DNA of 64,000 nucleotides from JABFRZ01 sp031413955. Its GTDB lineage: Bacteria > Planctomycetota > UBA1135 > GCA-002686595. The notes under the pieces were generated by a model that was not told the DNA's origin, ran no database searches, and was given only the letters and a program-made list of their open reading frames with translations. Positions 44,453 through 53,565 of this stretch are shown here, piece after piece; position 1 is the stretch's first letter, and each line of letters starts with the position of its first letter. The stretch is from assembly GCA_031413955.1 (NCBI GenBank), contig JANOGB010000477.1:1-64000 (forward strand). The letters are read 5' to 3'. The position numbers and the translations under genes were made by a program.

Positions 44453-46585
44453 ATGGCCACGAACCTCGATATCGCGGGACTGCTCGAAGAATCCGGCTGG
44501 CTGCGCGCCCTGGCGGCGAGCCTGATCGGCGACGGGACGCAGGCGGACGACCTGGTCCAGGACACCTGGCTCGCGGCCCTGCGCCGGCCGCCGCGCTCGG
44601 CCGCCGAGCCGCGCCCCTGGCTCGCGCGCGTGGCGCGCAACCTGGCCCGGAACACACGCCGCGAACGGACGCGGCGGCAGGCGCGCGAGGAGTTCGTGGC
44701 CGAGGAGCGCGCTCACCCCGGCCCGGACGCGCTGGCGCAGCAGGCCGAGGCGCAACGGCTCCTGGCCGACGCCGTCACGCGCCTCGCGGAGCCGCTGCGC
44801 GCGGTGGTCGTGCTGCGCTACTTCCAGGGCCTCGATTCGAGCGCGGCGGCCGCGCGCCTCGGGCTGCCGGCGAGCACCGTGCGGACGCGACTGCAGCGCG
44901 CGCTCGAGGAGCTGCGCGCGGATCTCGATCGGCGTTTCGATGGTGGACGAGCGGGCTGGGGCCTCGTGCTCACTTCGCTCGTGCGCGGCGCGCAGGGCGC
45001 GCCCGGTTCCGCGCCCGCACCGGCGGCTGCCGGCGCGGCGGCGCTGAGCTCCTGGTCTCCCATCCTCGTCGCGAGCGCCGTCGGCGTATTCACGCTGGCA
45101 ACCGCCGGCGCGATCTACCTGGGTCTGCACCGCGAGTCGGGCGAGAGCGAACGCGCGCTCGCGGCGCTTCCGTCCGCGGTCGTGGAAGTGCGAGCGCAGG
45201 AAGCGCAAGAGTCGTCGGGCCGACGCGAGGCGCTCCCTCCCGTTCCTACCCGCGTACCGGTCTCGAGCTCGAGCACGACCATGGCCGCCGCGACCGCTCT
45301 TCCGAACGTCGAGCCCAGCGGCACGGCGCTCTCCGGAACGATCCTCGTCGACGGCCGCACGCCGGAGTGGCCGATCGAGCTCACGCTCGAACCCACGGTT
45401 CCGTCCGTGACGCCCGGCGACATGACTCCGCGCATGCGCATGCGGCGGGACGTGCTCACGATCCCACCGGAGCAGCGCGGCAAGTTCACGTTCGGCGCGC
45501 TGTCCCCGACCTGGAGCGGCCGGCTGATCGTGAGCGATTTCCCCCTCGAAAGCGGCGAGCACTCGCTCGCCATCGACGCGCCGCAGTCGGGTCTCGTGCT
45601 CGCGCTGGTCTCCGGGCCGGCCGTGGTCGGGCGCATCCTGGATCCGCACGGACAACCCGTCTCCGGCCTGGAGGGGACGTGCCAGCGCCGGCTCGGCATG
45701 GCGGCGGAGCGCCCGGGCGAGGAAAAGACGCTCGTCGAGGAGGAAACGCTGACCTTCGTCTGCCGCGCGGATGGTCGTTTCCGCATCCCGAACAAGAACC
45801 GCGGAGACTGGTCCTCCATCACGCTGAGCGTCGAGGCCGAGCAGCTCGGCACCCTGCGCCTCGACACGCCCGACTTCGTCCCGGCGGAGGGCCGCGACCT
45901 CGGTGACCTCGTGCTCGAGCCCCTGCGCGGATTCGAGTTCCGGGTCCACGACCCGCAGGGAGCTCCGATCGAGGGCGCGTTCGCGCGCGTGGAGCCGATC
46001 CTGCTCGCGCGCCGCAGCGCGAGCACGGGGCCGGACGGCTCCGGCAAGCTCGCGTTCGCGCCGGACCGCGAGGTGGACGTGCGCGTCAGCGCAGCCGGGT
46101 ACGCGGATCGCGTGTGCCGAGCACCTCTCACTGGCCCGCTCGACGTGGTGCTGGAGCCACTGGCGGTGCTCGAAATCGGCCTCGTCGGTTCTCTGCCCGA
46201 GCAGGCCGATCGCGTGCGGGTCTCGGCCGAGCGTTCCGCGTTCGTCTGGGACGACAGCAAGTGGGACGAGCGCGCCGACCTGCAGGCCGAGCTCGGCGGC
46301 AGCCGACCCGGCATGAGGCGCGGCCCGGCGAGCGATGGCCACTTCGAATACGAGTTCGGCCTCTTGCGCTACGGCCACGTCCGCCTCGTCGGCCTCGTCC
46401 CGGATGTCCCGCTCACGATCGAGGCGCTCGCTCCGGACGGGCGCGTGCTCGCCGCGAGCGCGGCCTCGGTCGCGAGCCAGGCGCGCTCGACGCTCGAGCT
46501 CGGCGACCCGCGCACCGCGGGCGCGGGGCCGGCATCCCAGCAGAAGATGCCGATGCGACGGACGCAGGCGCCCTCGCCTCGCTGA
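44453..46585 (+). CDS. Membrane-anchored ECF sigma factor with extracytoplasmic beta-sandwich domains (copy 2)
   Basis: 710 aa. Residues 1-165 form an ECF sigma factor: region 2 LIGDGTQADDLVQDTWLAAL with PWLARVARNLARNTRRERT; region 4 LAEPLRAVVVLRYFQGLDSS with LGLPASTVRTRLQRALEEL. An Ala/Pro-rich linker, then one membrane helix (about 203-230, ILVASAVGVFTLATAGAIYL). Outside: about 480 residues of beta-sandwich, including GPAVVGRILDPHGQPVSGLE and FEFRVHDPQGAPIEGAFA, typical carboxypeptidase-regulatory-like starts. Same architecture as the 1072-aa protein at 32321 but with a different, shorter ectodomain. No anti-sigma gene nearby. Divergent from GH78-1 and 18 bp upstream of an esterase. Confidence 0.85.
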   Translation: MATNLDIAGLLEESGWLRALAASLIGDGTQADDLVQDTWLAALRRPPRSAAEPRPWLARVARNLARNTRRERTRRQAREEFVAEERAHPGPDALAQQAEAQRLLADAVTRLAEPLRAVVVLRYFQGLDSSAAAARLGLPASTVRTRLQRALEELRADLDRRFDGGRAGWGLVLTSLVRGAQGAPGSAPAPAAAGAAALSSWSPILVASAVGVFTLATAGAIYLGLHRESGESERALAALPSAVVEVRAQEAQESSGRREALPPVPTRVPVSSSSTTMAAATALPNVEPSGTALSGTILVDGRTPEWPIELTLEPTVPSVTPGDMTPRMRMRRDVLTIPPEQRGKFTFGALSPTWSGRLIVSDFPLESGEHSLAIDAPQSGLVLALVSGPAVVGRILDPHGQPVSGLEGTCQRRLGMAAERPGEEKTLVEEETLTFVCRADGRFRIPNKNRGDWSSITLSVEAEQLGTLRLDTPDFVPAEGRDLGDLVLEPLRGFEFRVHDPQGAPIEGAFARVEPILLARRSASTGPDGSGKLAFAPDREVDVRVSAAGYADRVCRAPLTGPLDVVLEPLAVLEIGLVGSLPEQADRVRVSAERSAFVWDDSKWDERADLQAELGGSRPGMRRGPASDGHFEYEFGLLRYGHVRLVGLVPDVPLTIEALAPDGRVLAASAASVASQARSTLELGDPRTAGAGPASQQKMPMRRTQAPSPR

Positions 46586-46603
46586 GCTCCCTTGGGAACC
46601 GCC

Positions 46604-48112
46604 ATGAATCTGCGCTTGCTCATGCCCGTCCTCCTCCCGCTCACGGCGCGCGCGACCGCGCAGGAAGCGCCCGAGCTGGTCGCCGCCGCCGGTCACACGG
46701 TCACGCTCGCGCGGGACGCGGACGTCCGCTCGTTCCAGATCGACTCGTCCATCCTCGAGCAGACGCGCCTCATCCACGTGCTGCTGCCCGCGTCCTTCGC
46801 GCAGAGCGCGCCCGAGCGGCGCTATCCCGTCACGATCGTGCTGGACGGCGAGTACAACGTGCCGCCGCTCGCGGCCGTGAGCGACGAGCTCGTCGGCAAC
46901 GGCCAGATTCCCGAGGCGCTGCTCGTCGCCGTCACCAACGTCGCCGGCGGGTCGTGGGAGGAGGAAGCGCAGAACCGCGTGCACGACCTCACGCCGCCCG
47001 GGCTCTCGGTGAGCGGCAGCAGCCTGAACGAGGGCGGCGATCGCTTCCTGGATTTCCTCGAGCAGGAGCTCCTGCCCGCCGTCGAGCGCCAGCTCCGCGG
47101 CGGCGCGCCACGCACGCTGATCGGTCATTCCTCGGGCGGGATCCTGGCGACGTACGCCGCCGCGACGCGTCCCTCGTTCGCCGCCGTGGTCGCGATCGAC
47201 ACGCCGACCGAGTTCGGCGACGACTGGCTGCCGAAGAAGCTGCTCGCGCGGGCGAGTGCGGAGACGCCGCCGCTGCGCTACGTCTCGTACGAGGCGCGTT
47301 TCGGCTGGCGTGACGACACCTGGCAAGCGCTCGTCGCCGCGGCGCCCGCGACGTGGCGGCTCCAGCGCGAGCACCTCGCGCGCGAGTCGCACGAATCGAT
47401 GGGCATGCTCGCGATGTACCTCGGGCTGCGTGAGGCGTACGCCGACTACTCGATGCTCGTGGCGCCGGTGGCGCCCACGACGAGCATCCTGCCGTACTAC
47501 GCGCAGGTCGGCGCGTCGCTCGGATGCGCCGTGGTGCCGCCGCAGAAACTGCTCCATCACGTAGTCGAGGACCTGCTCGCCGAGGGCCGCGGCGCGGCGG
47601 CGCGTGAGGCCTACGGCGTGCTCGCCGCGGGCTACGGCGCGCCCTCGGACGGCAACGAGCTCCTGGCCCAGATCACCGAGGCCGAGCGCCGCCCGCCGCC
47701 GGCGGAGACGGTCGAGGGCTTGCTGGCCACGCCGTTCCCGGAGCCCGAGGAGGCCAAGGCCTTCGTCGGCGAGTGGGTCGGCGACGTGTGGATGACCGAG
47801 GACGAGCCGCGCACAGGCCGCGAGCTCCTGAGGCTCGAGGTGCTGGACGGGAAGCTCTCCGGCAAGACCGTGAATCACCTCTCCTCCGGCGAAGACCTCG
47901 TGATGCCGTGGACCTATCTCCAGCTCACGCCGAAGGGCATGACCTGGGGCTACATGAACGGCATGCGCCCGCGTGGGATGCTGCTCTTCGAGTCGACGCT
48001 CGACCACGACACGCTCACCGGCACGATGCGCTTCGGCGGCATCGCCTTCACGCACGCGGACGGATCGAAGCCGCCGACGCTCTACTTCTCGTTCCGCCGC
48101 GCGGGCGGGTGA
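46604..48112 (+). CDS. Exported esterase (esterase D/Fes-like alpha/beta hydrolase) with C-terminal beta domain
   Basis: 502 aa. Signal peptide (LLMPVLLPLTARATAQ) then an esterase D-type fold: RLIHVLLPASF, YPVTIVLDGEYN, and RTLIGHSSGGILATY with the nucleophile Ser. The likely catalytic His lies near ARESHESMGM. The final ~120 residues (EWVGDVWMTEDEP, GKTVNHLSSGEDLVMPWTYL) look like a small beta-barrel. It may remove ester groups from polysaccharides attacked by the nearby rhamnosidases (inference from neighbours). The ATG at 46604, 18 bp after sigma factor 2, begins the signal. Confidence 0.8.
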   Translation: MNLRLLMPVLLPLTARATAQEAPELVAAAGHTVTLARDADVRSFQIDSSILEQTRLIHVLLPASFAQSAPERRYPVTIVLDGEYNVPPLAAVSDELVGNGQIPEALLVAVTNVAGGSWEEEAQNRVHDLTPPGLSVSGSSLNEGGDRFLDFLEQELLPAVERQLRGGAPRTLIGHSSGGILATYAAATRPSFAAVVAIDTPTEFGDDWLPKKLLARASAETPPLRYVSYEARFGWRDDTWQALVAAAPATWRLQREHLARESHESMGMLAMYLGLREAYADYSMLVAPVAPTTSILPYYAQVGASLGCAVVPPQKLLHHVVEDLLAEGRGAAAREAYGVLAAGYGAPSDGNELLAQITEAERRPPPAETVEGLLATPFPEPEEAKAFVGEWVGDVWMTEDEPRTGRELLRLEVLDGKLSGKTVNHLSSGEDLVMPWTYLQLTPKGMTWGYMNGMRPRGMLLFESTLDHDTLTGTMRFGGIAFTHADGSKPPTLYFSFRRAGG

Positions 48113-48193
48113 GGAGCCTTGCCTCTGGCGCTCCAGGTCCGAAGTCTGAAGGCGCCCCGGATCGGGAATCGACCGGCGAGCGTGTTCCTCCCT

Positions 48194-48508
48194 TCACCGA
48201 GGGTGATCGATCCGCGCCGCCGCGGAAGCCTGCGCCAGGGGCGGGACGCAGAAGGAGAGATCGTCGACCGCCCCGAAGCCGGTCAGGTGGACGATCATCT
48301 TGAGCACGCGGTCCTGCTCGAATCCCTCCGTTTGCGAGGCCGTCGCGAACCGCGGCGTTCCGTTGCCTGGCTGGGGATCCAGGGTGACGAGGTCGAGCTC
48401 GTGGGGACCCGCGTCCCCGTACGTCCCCGTCCAGCCCGGCTCGACGGCGTAGGTGCGCGTGCGGTTCTCCTCGTCGAAGAGCGTGACGCTCGCGCCCTCG
48501 AGCCCGGA
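48194..48508 (-). pseudogene. Truncated 3' fragment of an exported-protein gene
   Basis: A 105-codon minus-strand frame with protein-like composition: GASVTLFDEENRTRTYAVEP, GPHELDLVTLDPQPGNG, FEQDRVLKMIVHLTGFGAVD, DLSFCVPPLAQA, ending in TGA. It has no start codon; an in-frame TGA precedes it (48509-48511) and nothing upstream extends it. The V-x-F/L-x-G-x-GAVDDLSF ending is common in secreted planctomycete proteins of unknown function. The rest of the 48113-48668 gap shows no other gene. Confidence 0.55.
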
Positions 48509-48668
48509 TCAGCGACCGCCTGCAGCCAGGACGGTCCTCATCCGGTCACATTCTCCACGCGGGTTCAGTCATTTGACTGCCGGGCCAGGGCCCGCCAAAG
48601 TGACGCATTCAGGAGGAGGCTCAAGTGAGACTCGAGATCAGGAACCTCTGCACGGAGTCGCCATCATC

Positions 48669-49154
48669 GTGAAGGCGAAGGCGGGCCCCGAGCGCATGCC
48701 AGGCAAGGCGAAGCCGAAGACCAAATGCACGTCGGGCGCGAACAAGCCGCGCAAGTCGGCCGCCAAGTCCAAGTCCCCGCCGAAGGCAGGCGCGACGGGG
48801 AAACCCGCTTCTCGGCTCATCGACCAGCGGATCCGCGACCTCAAGGGATGGCGCGGGCAGACCCTGGCCCGCATGCGGGCGCTGATCCTGGAAGCCGCCC
48901 CCGAGATGACCGAGGAGTGGAAGTGGAGCAATCCGGTCTGGTCGCACCACGGGATCGTCTGCACCGGGGAGGCGTACACGAAGGTCGTGAAGCTCACGTT
49001 CGCCCAGGGGGCCAAGCTCCCGGACCCAGCGCGCCTCTTCAATTCCAGCCTGGAAGGCAACACGCGCAGGGCGATCGACATCCACGAAGGGGAAGAAGTC
49101 GACGCGGGCGCGTTCCAGGCCCTCGTGAAGGCCGCGGTGACTGCAGGATCATGA
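48669..49154 (+). CDS. DUF1801 family protein
   Basis: 161 aa. A basic, Lys/Pro-rich N-terminal tail (RMPGKAKPKTK, KSKSPPKAGA) leads to a DUF1801/YdhG-like domain: WRGQTLARMRALILEAAPEM, EEWKWSNPVWSHHGIVCTGE, VVKLTFAQGAKLPDP and RAIDIHEGEEVD. The fold resembles frataxin-like or iron-chaperone proteins but its role is unknown. The GTG at 48669 is chosen because the downstream paralogue has the same tail (RMPGKAKPK) right after its ATG; an ATG at 48696 is the alternative. Confidence 0.78.
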   Translation: MKAKAGPERMPGKAKPKTKCTSGANKPRKSAAKSKSPPKAGATGKPASRLIDQRIRDLKGWRGQTLARMRALILEAAPEMTEEWKWSNPVWSHHGIVCTGEAYTKVVKLTFAQGAKLPDPARLFNSSLEGNTRRAIDIHEGEEVDAGAFQALVKAAVTAGS

Positions 49155-49179
49155 ACCTCTACGCGGAGCCACCCTCCTC

Positions 49180-49773
49180 ATGAAGACGCCGGCGGATCCC
49201 GGGCGCATGCCTGGCAAGGCGAAGCCGAAGGCCAAGGGCATGTCGCGCGCGAGCAGGCCACGCATGTCGGCCACCCAGTCCAAGTCCCCGCCGAAGGCAG
49301 GCGCGAAGTCCAGGCCAGGTGCGAGCGAGGGCAAGCCGATCCAGGCGCGAAAAGGCGAGAAGGTCGTCCTCCTCTCGGGCGGCAACCCGTAAATCGCTAA
49401 AGCGGACGGCGACGCCCCGGTGCAGGCATACATCGCCGCGATGCCGGGCTGGAAGCGCGACCTCGGGAAGCGCCTCGACGCGCTCATCGTGCGGACCGTG
49501 CCCAACGTGCACAAGGCCGTGAAGTGGAACACGCCGTTCTACGGCATCGAGGGCCGGGGTTGGTTCCTGGGGTTCCACACCTTCACGCGCTACGTCAAGG
49601 TGACCTTCTTCCGCGGCACGTTGCTGCGACCGGTCCCGCCCGGCGCCAGCAAGGTCAAGGACACGCGCTACATCGACATCCACGAAGGCGACGAGCTCGA
49701 CGAGGCGCAGATGGCGACCTGGGTGAAGCAGGCGGCCGCGTTGCCCGGCTGGGCTCCTGGCCGACCGTCCTGA
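49180..49773 (+). pseudogene. Second DUF1801 gene, split by an in-frame TAA
   Basis: One frame of 198 codons. The first part (ATG 49180) repeats the RMPGKAKPKAK tail and ends KVVLLSGGNP, then TAA at 49390-49392; the same frame continues IAKADGDAPVQAYIAAMPGW, KRDLGKRLDALIVRTVPNV, VKWNTPFYGIEGRGWFLGFH and RYIDIHEGDELDEAQM. Homologues read through this point, commonly with Gln, so CAA to TAA is the simplest cause. A GTG at 49420 could allow reinitiation and a 117-aa domain-only product. Confidence 0.75.
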
Positions 49774-49838
49774 GGATCTGTCTTCGCCTCAGCCCACGAA
49801 CCAGCCGCGAAAGGCGCGCTCGAACTTCTCGTGTTGAC

Positions 49839-52800
49839 CTAGCGCCCGCCCGCCACGATCGGCTCGCTGCAGATGAAGGAGTAGTGGCCCGATACGAGCT
49901 CGACGCGCAGTTCCTCGGGTCCGGAGCCGAGCACGGTAACCCCTGGTGCGCTCGCGAGCGGGAGGCCGCTCTCGGTCACGGTCGTTGCCGTGCGCGTCGG
50001 GATCACGAGCGTGGCGCCGACGTTCGGCGGCACGCGCACGTCGAGGCGCAGCTCGGGGGGTTGCCCCGGAGGGCCGAGCTCCCAGGCGAGCTCGATCTCC
50101 CCGCGGATCGAGTCGTGCTTCGCCGCGGCGTGCGTGAGGCCGCCGCCGGGGCGCGGGCGCAGGAGCAGGTGCTCGAAGCCGGGCCGGTCCGCGCCGAGGC
50201 CGCCGATGGTGGCGAACATCCACTCGCCGACGGCGCCGAAGGCGTAGTGCGCGAAGGAGTTCATGCCCGGGTCCTGGAAGCCTTTTTCCGGCGTCCAGCC
50301 GTCCCAGCGTTCCCAGATGCTGGTGGCGCCGTTCTCGATCTCGAACAGCCAGGACGGATAGGTGCGCCCGAGCACGAGGCGGTAGGCGACGTCGGCGCGG
50401 CCGATCTCGTTCAGGGCCAGCAGCAGGTCCTTGGTGCCGACGAAGCCGGTCGAGAAGTGATCGCCGCGGGCCTCGATGTCGGCCACCAGACGTTGCGCGG
50501 CGCGCTCGCGGCGCTCGCCGTCGAGCAGGTCGAAGGAGAGCGCGAGCGCGTAGGCGCACTGCGTGTCGCCGTGGATCTTGCCCTCGTCGTCGACGTAGGC
50601 GGCGTTGAACGCCTGCCGGACGCGTTCGGACAGCTTGCCGTAGCGCGCGCGGTCCTCGCCGAAGCCCAGCGCATCCGCGGTCTTCTCCATCAGCCGCGCG
50701 CACTTCGCGAAGTAGGCCGTGTAGATCACCTCGTGTGGCGTGTCGCCGCCCACGGCGACCCAGTCGCCGAAGCAGTGGAACTCCTCCGGCGGCAGGCAGT
50801 CCTCGCCGCTGCGCTGCTCGCAGAAGGCGAGGAAGCGCTGCATCGACGGGTACGCGCGTGCGAGCAGGCGCTCGTCGCCGTAAGCCAGGTACATCTCCCA
50901 CGGCACGATCACGCCTGCATCGGCCCAGGCCGGCCCGCCGTCCGAGCCTGCGACCTTGAGCGGCGCCACCATCGGGAACTGGCCGTCCTCCCGTTGCGCG
51001 TCGGCGAGGTCCACGAGCCACTTGGTGAAGAAGGCCTGCACGTCGGCGTTCCAGGTCGCGGTGCGCGCGTAGATCTGCGCATCGCCGGTCCAGCCCAGGC
51101 GCTCGTCGCGCTGCGGACAGTCGGTCGGGATGTCGATGAAGTTCATACGCTGCGTCCAGCGGATGTTCTCCATCAAGCGCTCGAGCGCGGGCTCGGAGGT
51201 CGTGAGTTCCGCGACGTAGGGCGTGTCGCTCGTGACCGCCAGCGCGACCAGGTCGCCGGGCTCGGGCTGGCGGCCGAGGCCTGTGACCTCGACGTACTGG
51301 AAACCGTGGAAGGTGAAGCGCGGCTGCCAGCGCTCGAGTCCACCGCCCTTGCACACATAGGTGTCCGTCGCGCGCGCGCCGCGCAGGTTCTCGGTGTACA
51401 GCGTGCGCTCGGGGTTCAGGCGCTCGGCGTAGCGCAGCGTGACTTCCTGGCCCATTCCGCCGCGCACGGCGAGGCGCGCGAAGCCGGCGATGTTCTGGCC
51501 GAAATCGCTCACCCACGTGTCGGGGCCGACCGACCACACCTCCTTCGGCGCGAGCTCGGCCACGACGCGCACCGGCGGACCGGGGTGGGCGCCGAGCACC
51601 GGGTTCTCATCTGCACCGACGTCGACCGCGCTCCACGCGGCATCGTCGAAACCCGGCTCCGACCAGCCACTCTGCTCCGCGCGCGCGTCGTACGTCTCGC
51701 CCATCAGGAAGTCGGCCATGAGCAGCGGCCCCGTGCTCGCGCGCCACGATGAATCCGTGACGACGAGCTCGCTGCTGCCGTCCGCGTGCTCGAGCCGGAG
51801 CTGGACCAGGAGGCGCGTACGCGAGCCGTAGTGATCGCGATGGGCGCCGTAGCCGACGTAGCCCGAGTACCAGCCGTCGGCGAGGTACGCGCCGAGCGCG
51901 TTCTCGCCCGCGCGCAGGAGCGTGGTCACGTCGTAGGTGCGGTAGGGGACGCGCTTCTCGTAATCGGTCCAGCCGGGCGTGAAGAGGTCGTCGCTCACGC
52001 GCTGGCCGTTGAGCTCGAGCTCGACCAGGCCGAGCGCGGAAGTGTACAGCGTCGCGCGCACCGGCCGGGCGCGCGCGGTGAAGTCCTTGCGCAGCAGGCG
52101 CGGCGGCGGGAGGAACAGCTCCTTCTTCTCGAGCGTGCCCCAGGGCTCCTTGCCGTAGGCCGCGATCTCGCGCGCTGGCGCCCAGGCGCGATCGTCGAAG
52201 CTGCCGGCCGTCCACTCGGGAACGGCGGCGTCGCTCACGCTCCAGGATGCGTCGCTGAGGAGGTCGAGCTTCGTGCCGTCGGCGAGCTCCGCGCTCAGGC
52301 GTGCCAGGAGTCCCGCCGGGCCCGGAGCGTCGTTCTTCGCGCGCACCGCGATCACGTTGTCGCCGCGGAAGAGTTGCGCAGCCACGTCGACGTCCGCCGG
52401 GCGGCGCCAGGCGTTTTCCTGGCCGTCGCTCGCGTGCATGGACGTGCCGTTGACGAAGACCTCCCACTGGTTGTCGGCCGTGAGCGCGAGGCGCGCGCTC
52501 TGGAATTCCTCCGACAGCGCGAAGTGCGCGCGGAAGAAGCGCTCGCCCGCCGGTGCTTGGTCCGGATCGCTGCCCGACCAGATCCATTTCGCGCCGCCGA
52601 ACACGCTCCTCACCTCGGGCGGCCGCGCGGGCGCATCGAAACCGATCCACTGCGCGCGCCAGTCCTCGGGCGCGAGCAGGCCCATGGAGAAGCGCGCGAC
52701 CTCGCTCCACTCGCTCGCCACGCCGTCCTGATCCCACACACGCACTTTCCAGGAGCAGCGCGTTCCCGAGGTGAGCGGCAGCCCGCCGTACTCGACGTCC

Positions 52801-53108
52801 ACGGTCTCGCCCGACTCGACCTGGCCCGAGTCCCACAGCTCCGCCCTCCCGGCCGAGAGAAGTGCCTCGTCGCGTGCCACGAGCACCTGATAGCCGCTCT
52901 GCCGCAGGCCGCGCGCCCCTTCGTCACGCGCCACGAGCTTCCACGACAGCCGCGGCGGCAGCGCATCCACGCCCAGCGGATCGACGAGGTGCTCGCAGGT
53001 GAGCGCATGCACGCCGAGCTGCGACGCCCGCGGCTCGGGCTCGTCCACGCGTGCTCGCAGGCAGGACCCAAGGAGCATGAGCAAGAGCGGACTGATGCGC
53101 TGGAGCAT
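49839..53108 (-). CDS. Exported alpha-L-rhamnosidase, GH78 (copy 2)
   Basis: 1089 aa. Lipoprotein-type signal (SPLLLMLLGSC). Same domain order as copy 1: N-terminal Ig-like domain (CSWKVRVWDQDG, ARFSMGLLAPEDW), carbohydrate-binding domain (WEVFVNGTSMHA; LVELELNGQRVSDDLFTPGW), catalytic (alpha/alpha)6 domain with DIPTDCPQRDERLGWTGDAQ and SIWERWDGWT, and C-terminal domain (RLDVRVPPNVGATLVIP). The PTDCPQRDER form is the more canonical of the two. The ATG at 53108 fits the signal; the open frame upstream to 53291 is not protein-like. Divergence from copy 1 suggests different rhamnoside linkages rather than recent duplication. Confidence 0.9.
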   Translation of the reverse strand: MLQRISPLLLMLLGSCLRARVDEPEPRASQLGVHALTCEHLVDPLGVDALPPRLSWKLVARDEGARGLRQSGYQVLVARDEALLSAGRAELWDSGQVESGETVDVEYGGLPLTSGTRCSWKVRVWDQDGVASEWSEVARFSMGLLAPEDWRAQWIGFDAPARPPEVRSVFGGAKWIWSGSDPDQAPAGERFFRAHFALSEEFQSARLALTADNQWEVFVNGTSMHASDGQENAWRRPADVDVAAQLFRGDNVIAVRAKNDAPGPAGLLARLSAELADGTKLDLLSDASWSVSDAAVPEWTAGSFDDRAWAPAREIAAYGKEPWGTLEKKELFLPPPRLLRKDFTARARPVRATLYTSALGLVELELNGQRVSDDLFTPGWTDYEKRVPYRTYDVTTLLRAGENALGAYLADGWYSGYVGYGAHRDHYGSRTRLLVQLRLEHADGSSELVVTDSSWRASTGPLLMADFLMGETYDARAEQSGWSEPGFDDAAWSAVDVGADENPVLGAHPGPPVRVVAELAPKEVWSVGPDTWVSDFGQNIAGFARLAVRGGMGQEVTLRYAERLNPERTLYTENLRGARATDTYVCKGGGLERWQPRFTFHGFQYVEVTGLGRQPEPGDLVALAVTSDTPYVAELTTSEPALERLMENIRWTQRMNFIDIPTDCPQRDERLGWTGDAQIYARTATWNADVQAFFTKWLVDLADAQREDGQFPMVAPLKVAGSDGGPAWADAGVIVPWEMYLAYGDERLLARAYPSMQRFLAFCEQRSGEDCLPPEEFHCFGDWVAVGGDTPHEVIYTAYFAKCARLMEKTADALGFGEDRARYGKLSERVRQAFNAAYVDDEGKIHGDTQCAYALALSFDLLDGERRERAAQRLVADIEARGDHFSTGFVGTKDLLLALNEIGRADVAYRLVLGRTYPSWLFEIENGATSIWERWDGWTPEKGFQDPGMNSFAHYAFGAVGEWMFATIGGLGADRPGFEHLLLRPRPGGGLTHAAAKHDSIRGEIELAWELGPPGQPPELRLDVRVPPNVGATLVIPTRTATTVTESGLPLASAPGVTVLGSGPEELRVELVSGHYSFICSEPIVAGGR

Positions 53109-53303
53109 GGCGGAGAAGCAAACTGTCCGTGGGAGGGATGAAGGCCAGGGACCGCGGCGAGACGACTGCGAGTGGCACGACTCACACACCCACGTGTTGA
53201 GCCCAATGGAGGTCATCCTAACCAGTGCGCACCTGGCCGTGATCCTGTTCGGGTCCTCGCCGACGCGAGAAATGACCCCGGACAGCGACATCGGTCACCT
53301 GGT
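53109..53303 (-). promoter_or_regulatory. Leader/promoter region of GH78-2
   Basis: 195 bp gene-free stretch directly upstream of the second rhamnosidase (minus strand) and before the paired 110-bp elements. It must carry the promoter for this gene if it is transcribed alone. I see no clear promoter consensus or strong hairpin. Confidence 0.3.
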
Positions 53304-53413
53304 GGCGAAAGTACGGAGCCTGGCACGGTTTCGCGCGAGTCCGAGTTCGCGCAGGAGTGCGAGGCGGTTCCGGCGGACTCGTGCAAAACCGAGCCAGGCA
53401 CCTCCCTTTCGCC
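53304..53413. repeat. 110-bp palindromic element, family B, copy 3
   Basis: Begins GGCGAAAGTACGGAGCCTGG and ends CCAGGCACCTCCCTTTCGCC; reverse complement of copy 1 at 38452 over the full 110 bp with scattered differences. Spaced 38 bp from copy 4. Confidence 0.85.
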
Positions 53414-53451
53414 GCTTCGACGCCACGCAGCCGCATCATTGCCGTCCCGAT

Positions 53452-53561
53452 GGCGAGAGGGAGGTGCCAGGCTCGGTCTTGCCGGATTCCGCCCCGCGCT
53501 CTGCGCACTCTTGCGCGCACTCGGAATCCGGCGAGGCCGTGCCTGGCTCCGTACTCTCGCC
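53452..53561. repeat. 110-bp palindromic element, family B, copy 4
   Basis: Begins GGCGAGAGGGAGGTGCCAGG and ends GTGCCTGGCTCCGTACTCTC plus GCC; reverse complement of copy 2 at 38603. It ends 4 bp from the stop of the WD40 kinase gene and probably serves as its terminator. Confidence 0.85.
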
Positions 53562-53565
53562 GGCC

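Noticed and set aside
44333..48055. A 1240-codon minus-strand open frame opposite sigma factor 2 and the esterase
   Set aside because: High GC makes long antisense frames common. Its translation is dominated by Arg/Ala/Gly/His with no domain, while the plus-strand genes have clear motifs.
48119..48628. A plus-strand 169-codon frame after the esterase
   Set aside because: It is antisense to the minus-strand gene fragment, which has better amino-acid composition.
28202..49392. Recoding of TAA as a sense codon, suggested by two in-frame TAA codons
   Set aside because: TAA is used as a normal terminator here (for example DUF4160 copy 1 at 4279-4281 and the gene ending at 24526), so two independent nonsense changes or sequence errors are simpler.
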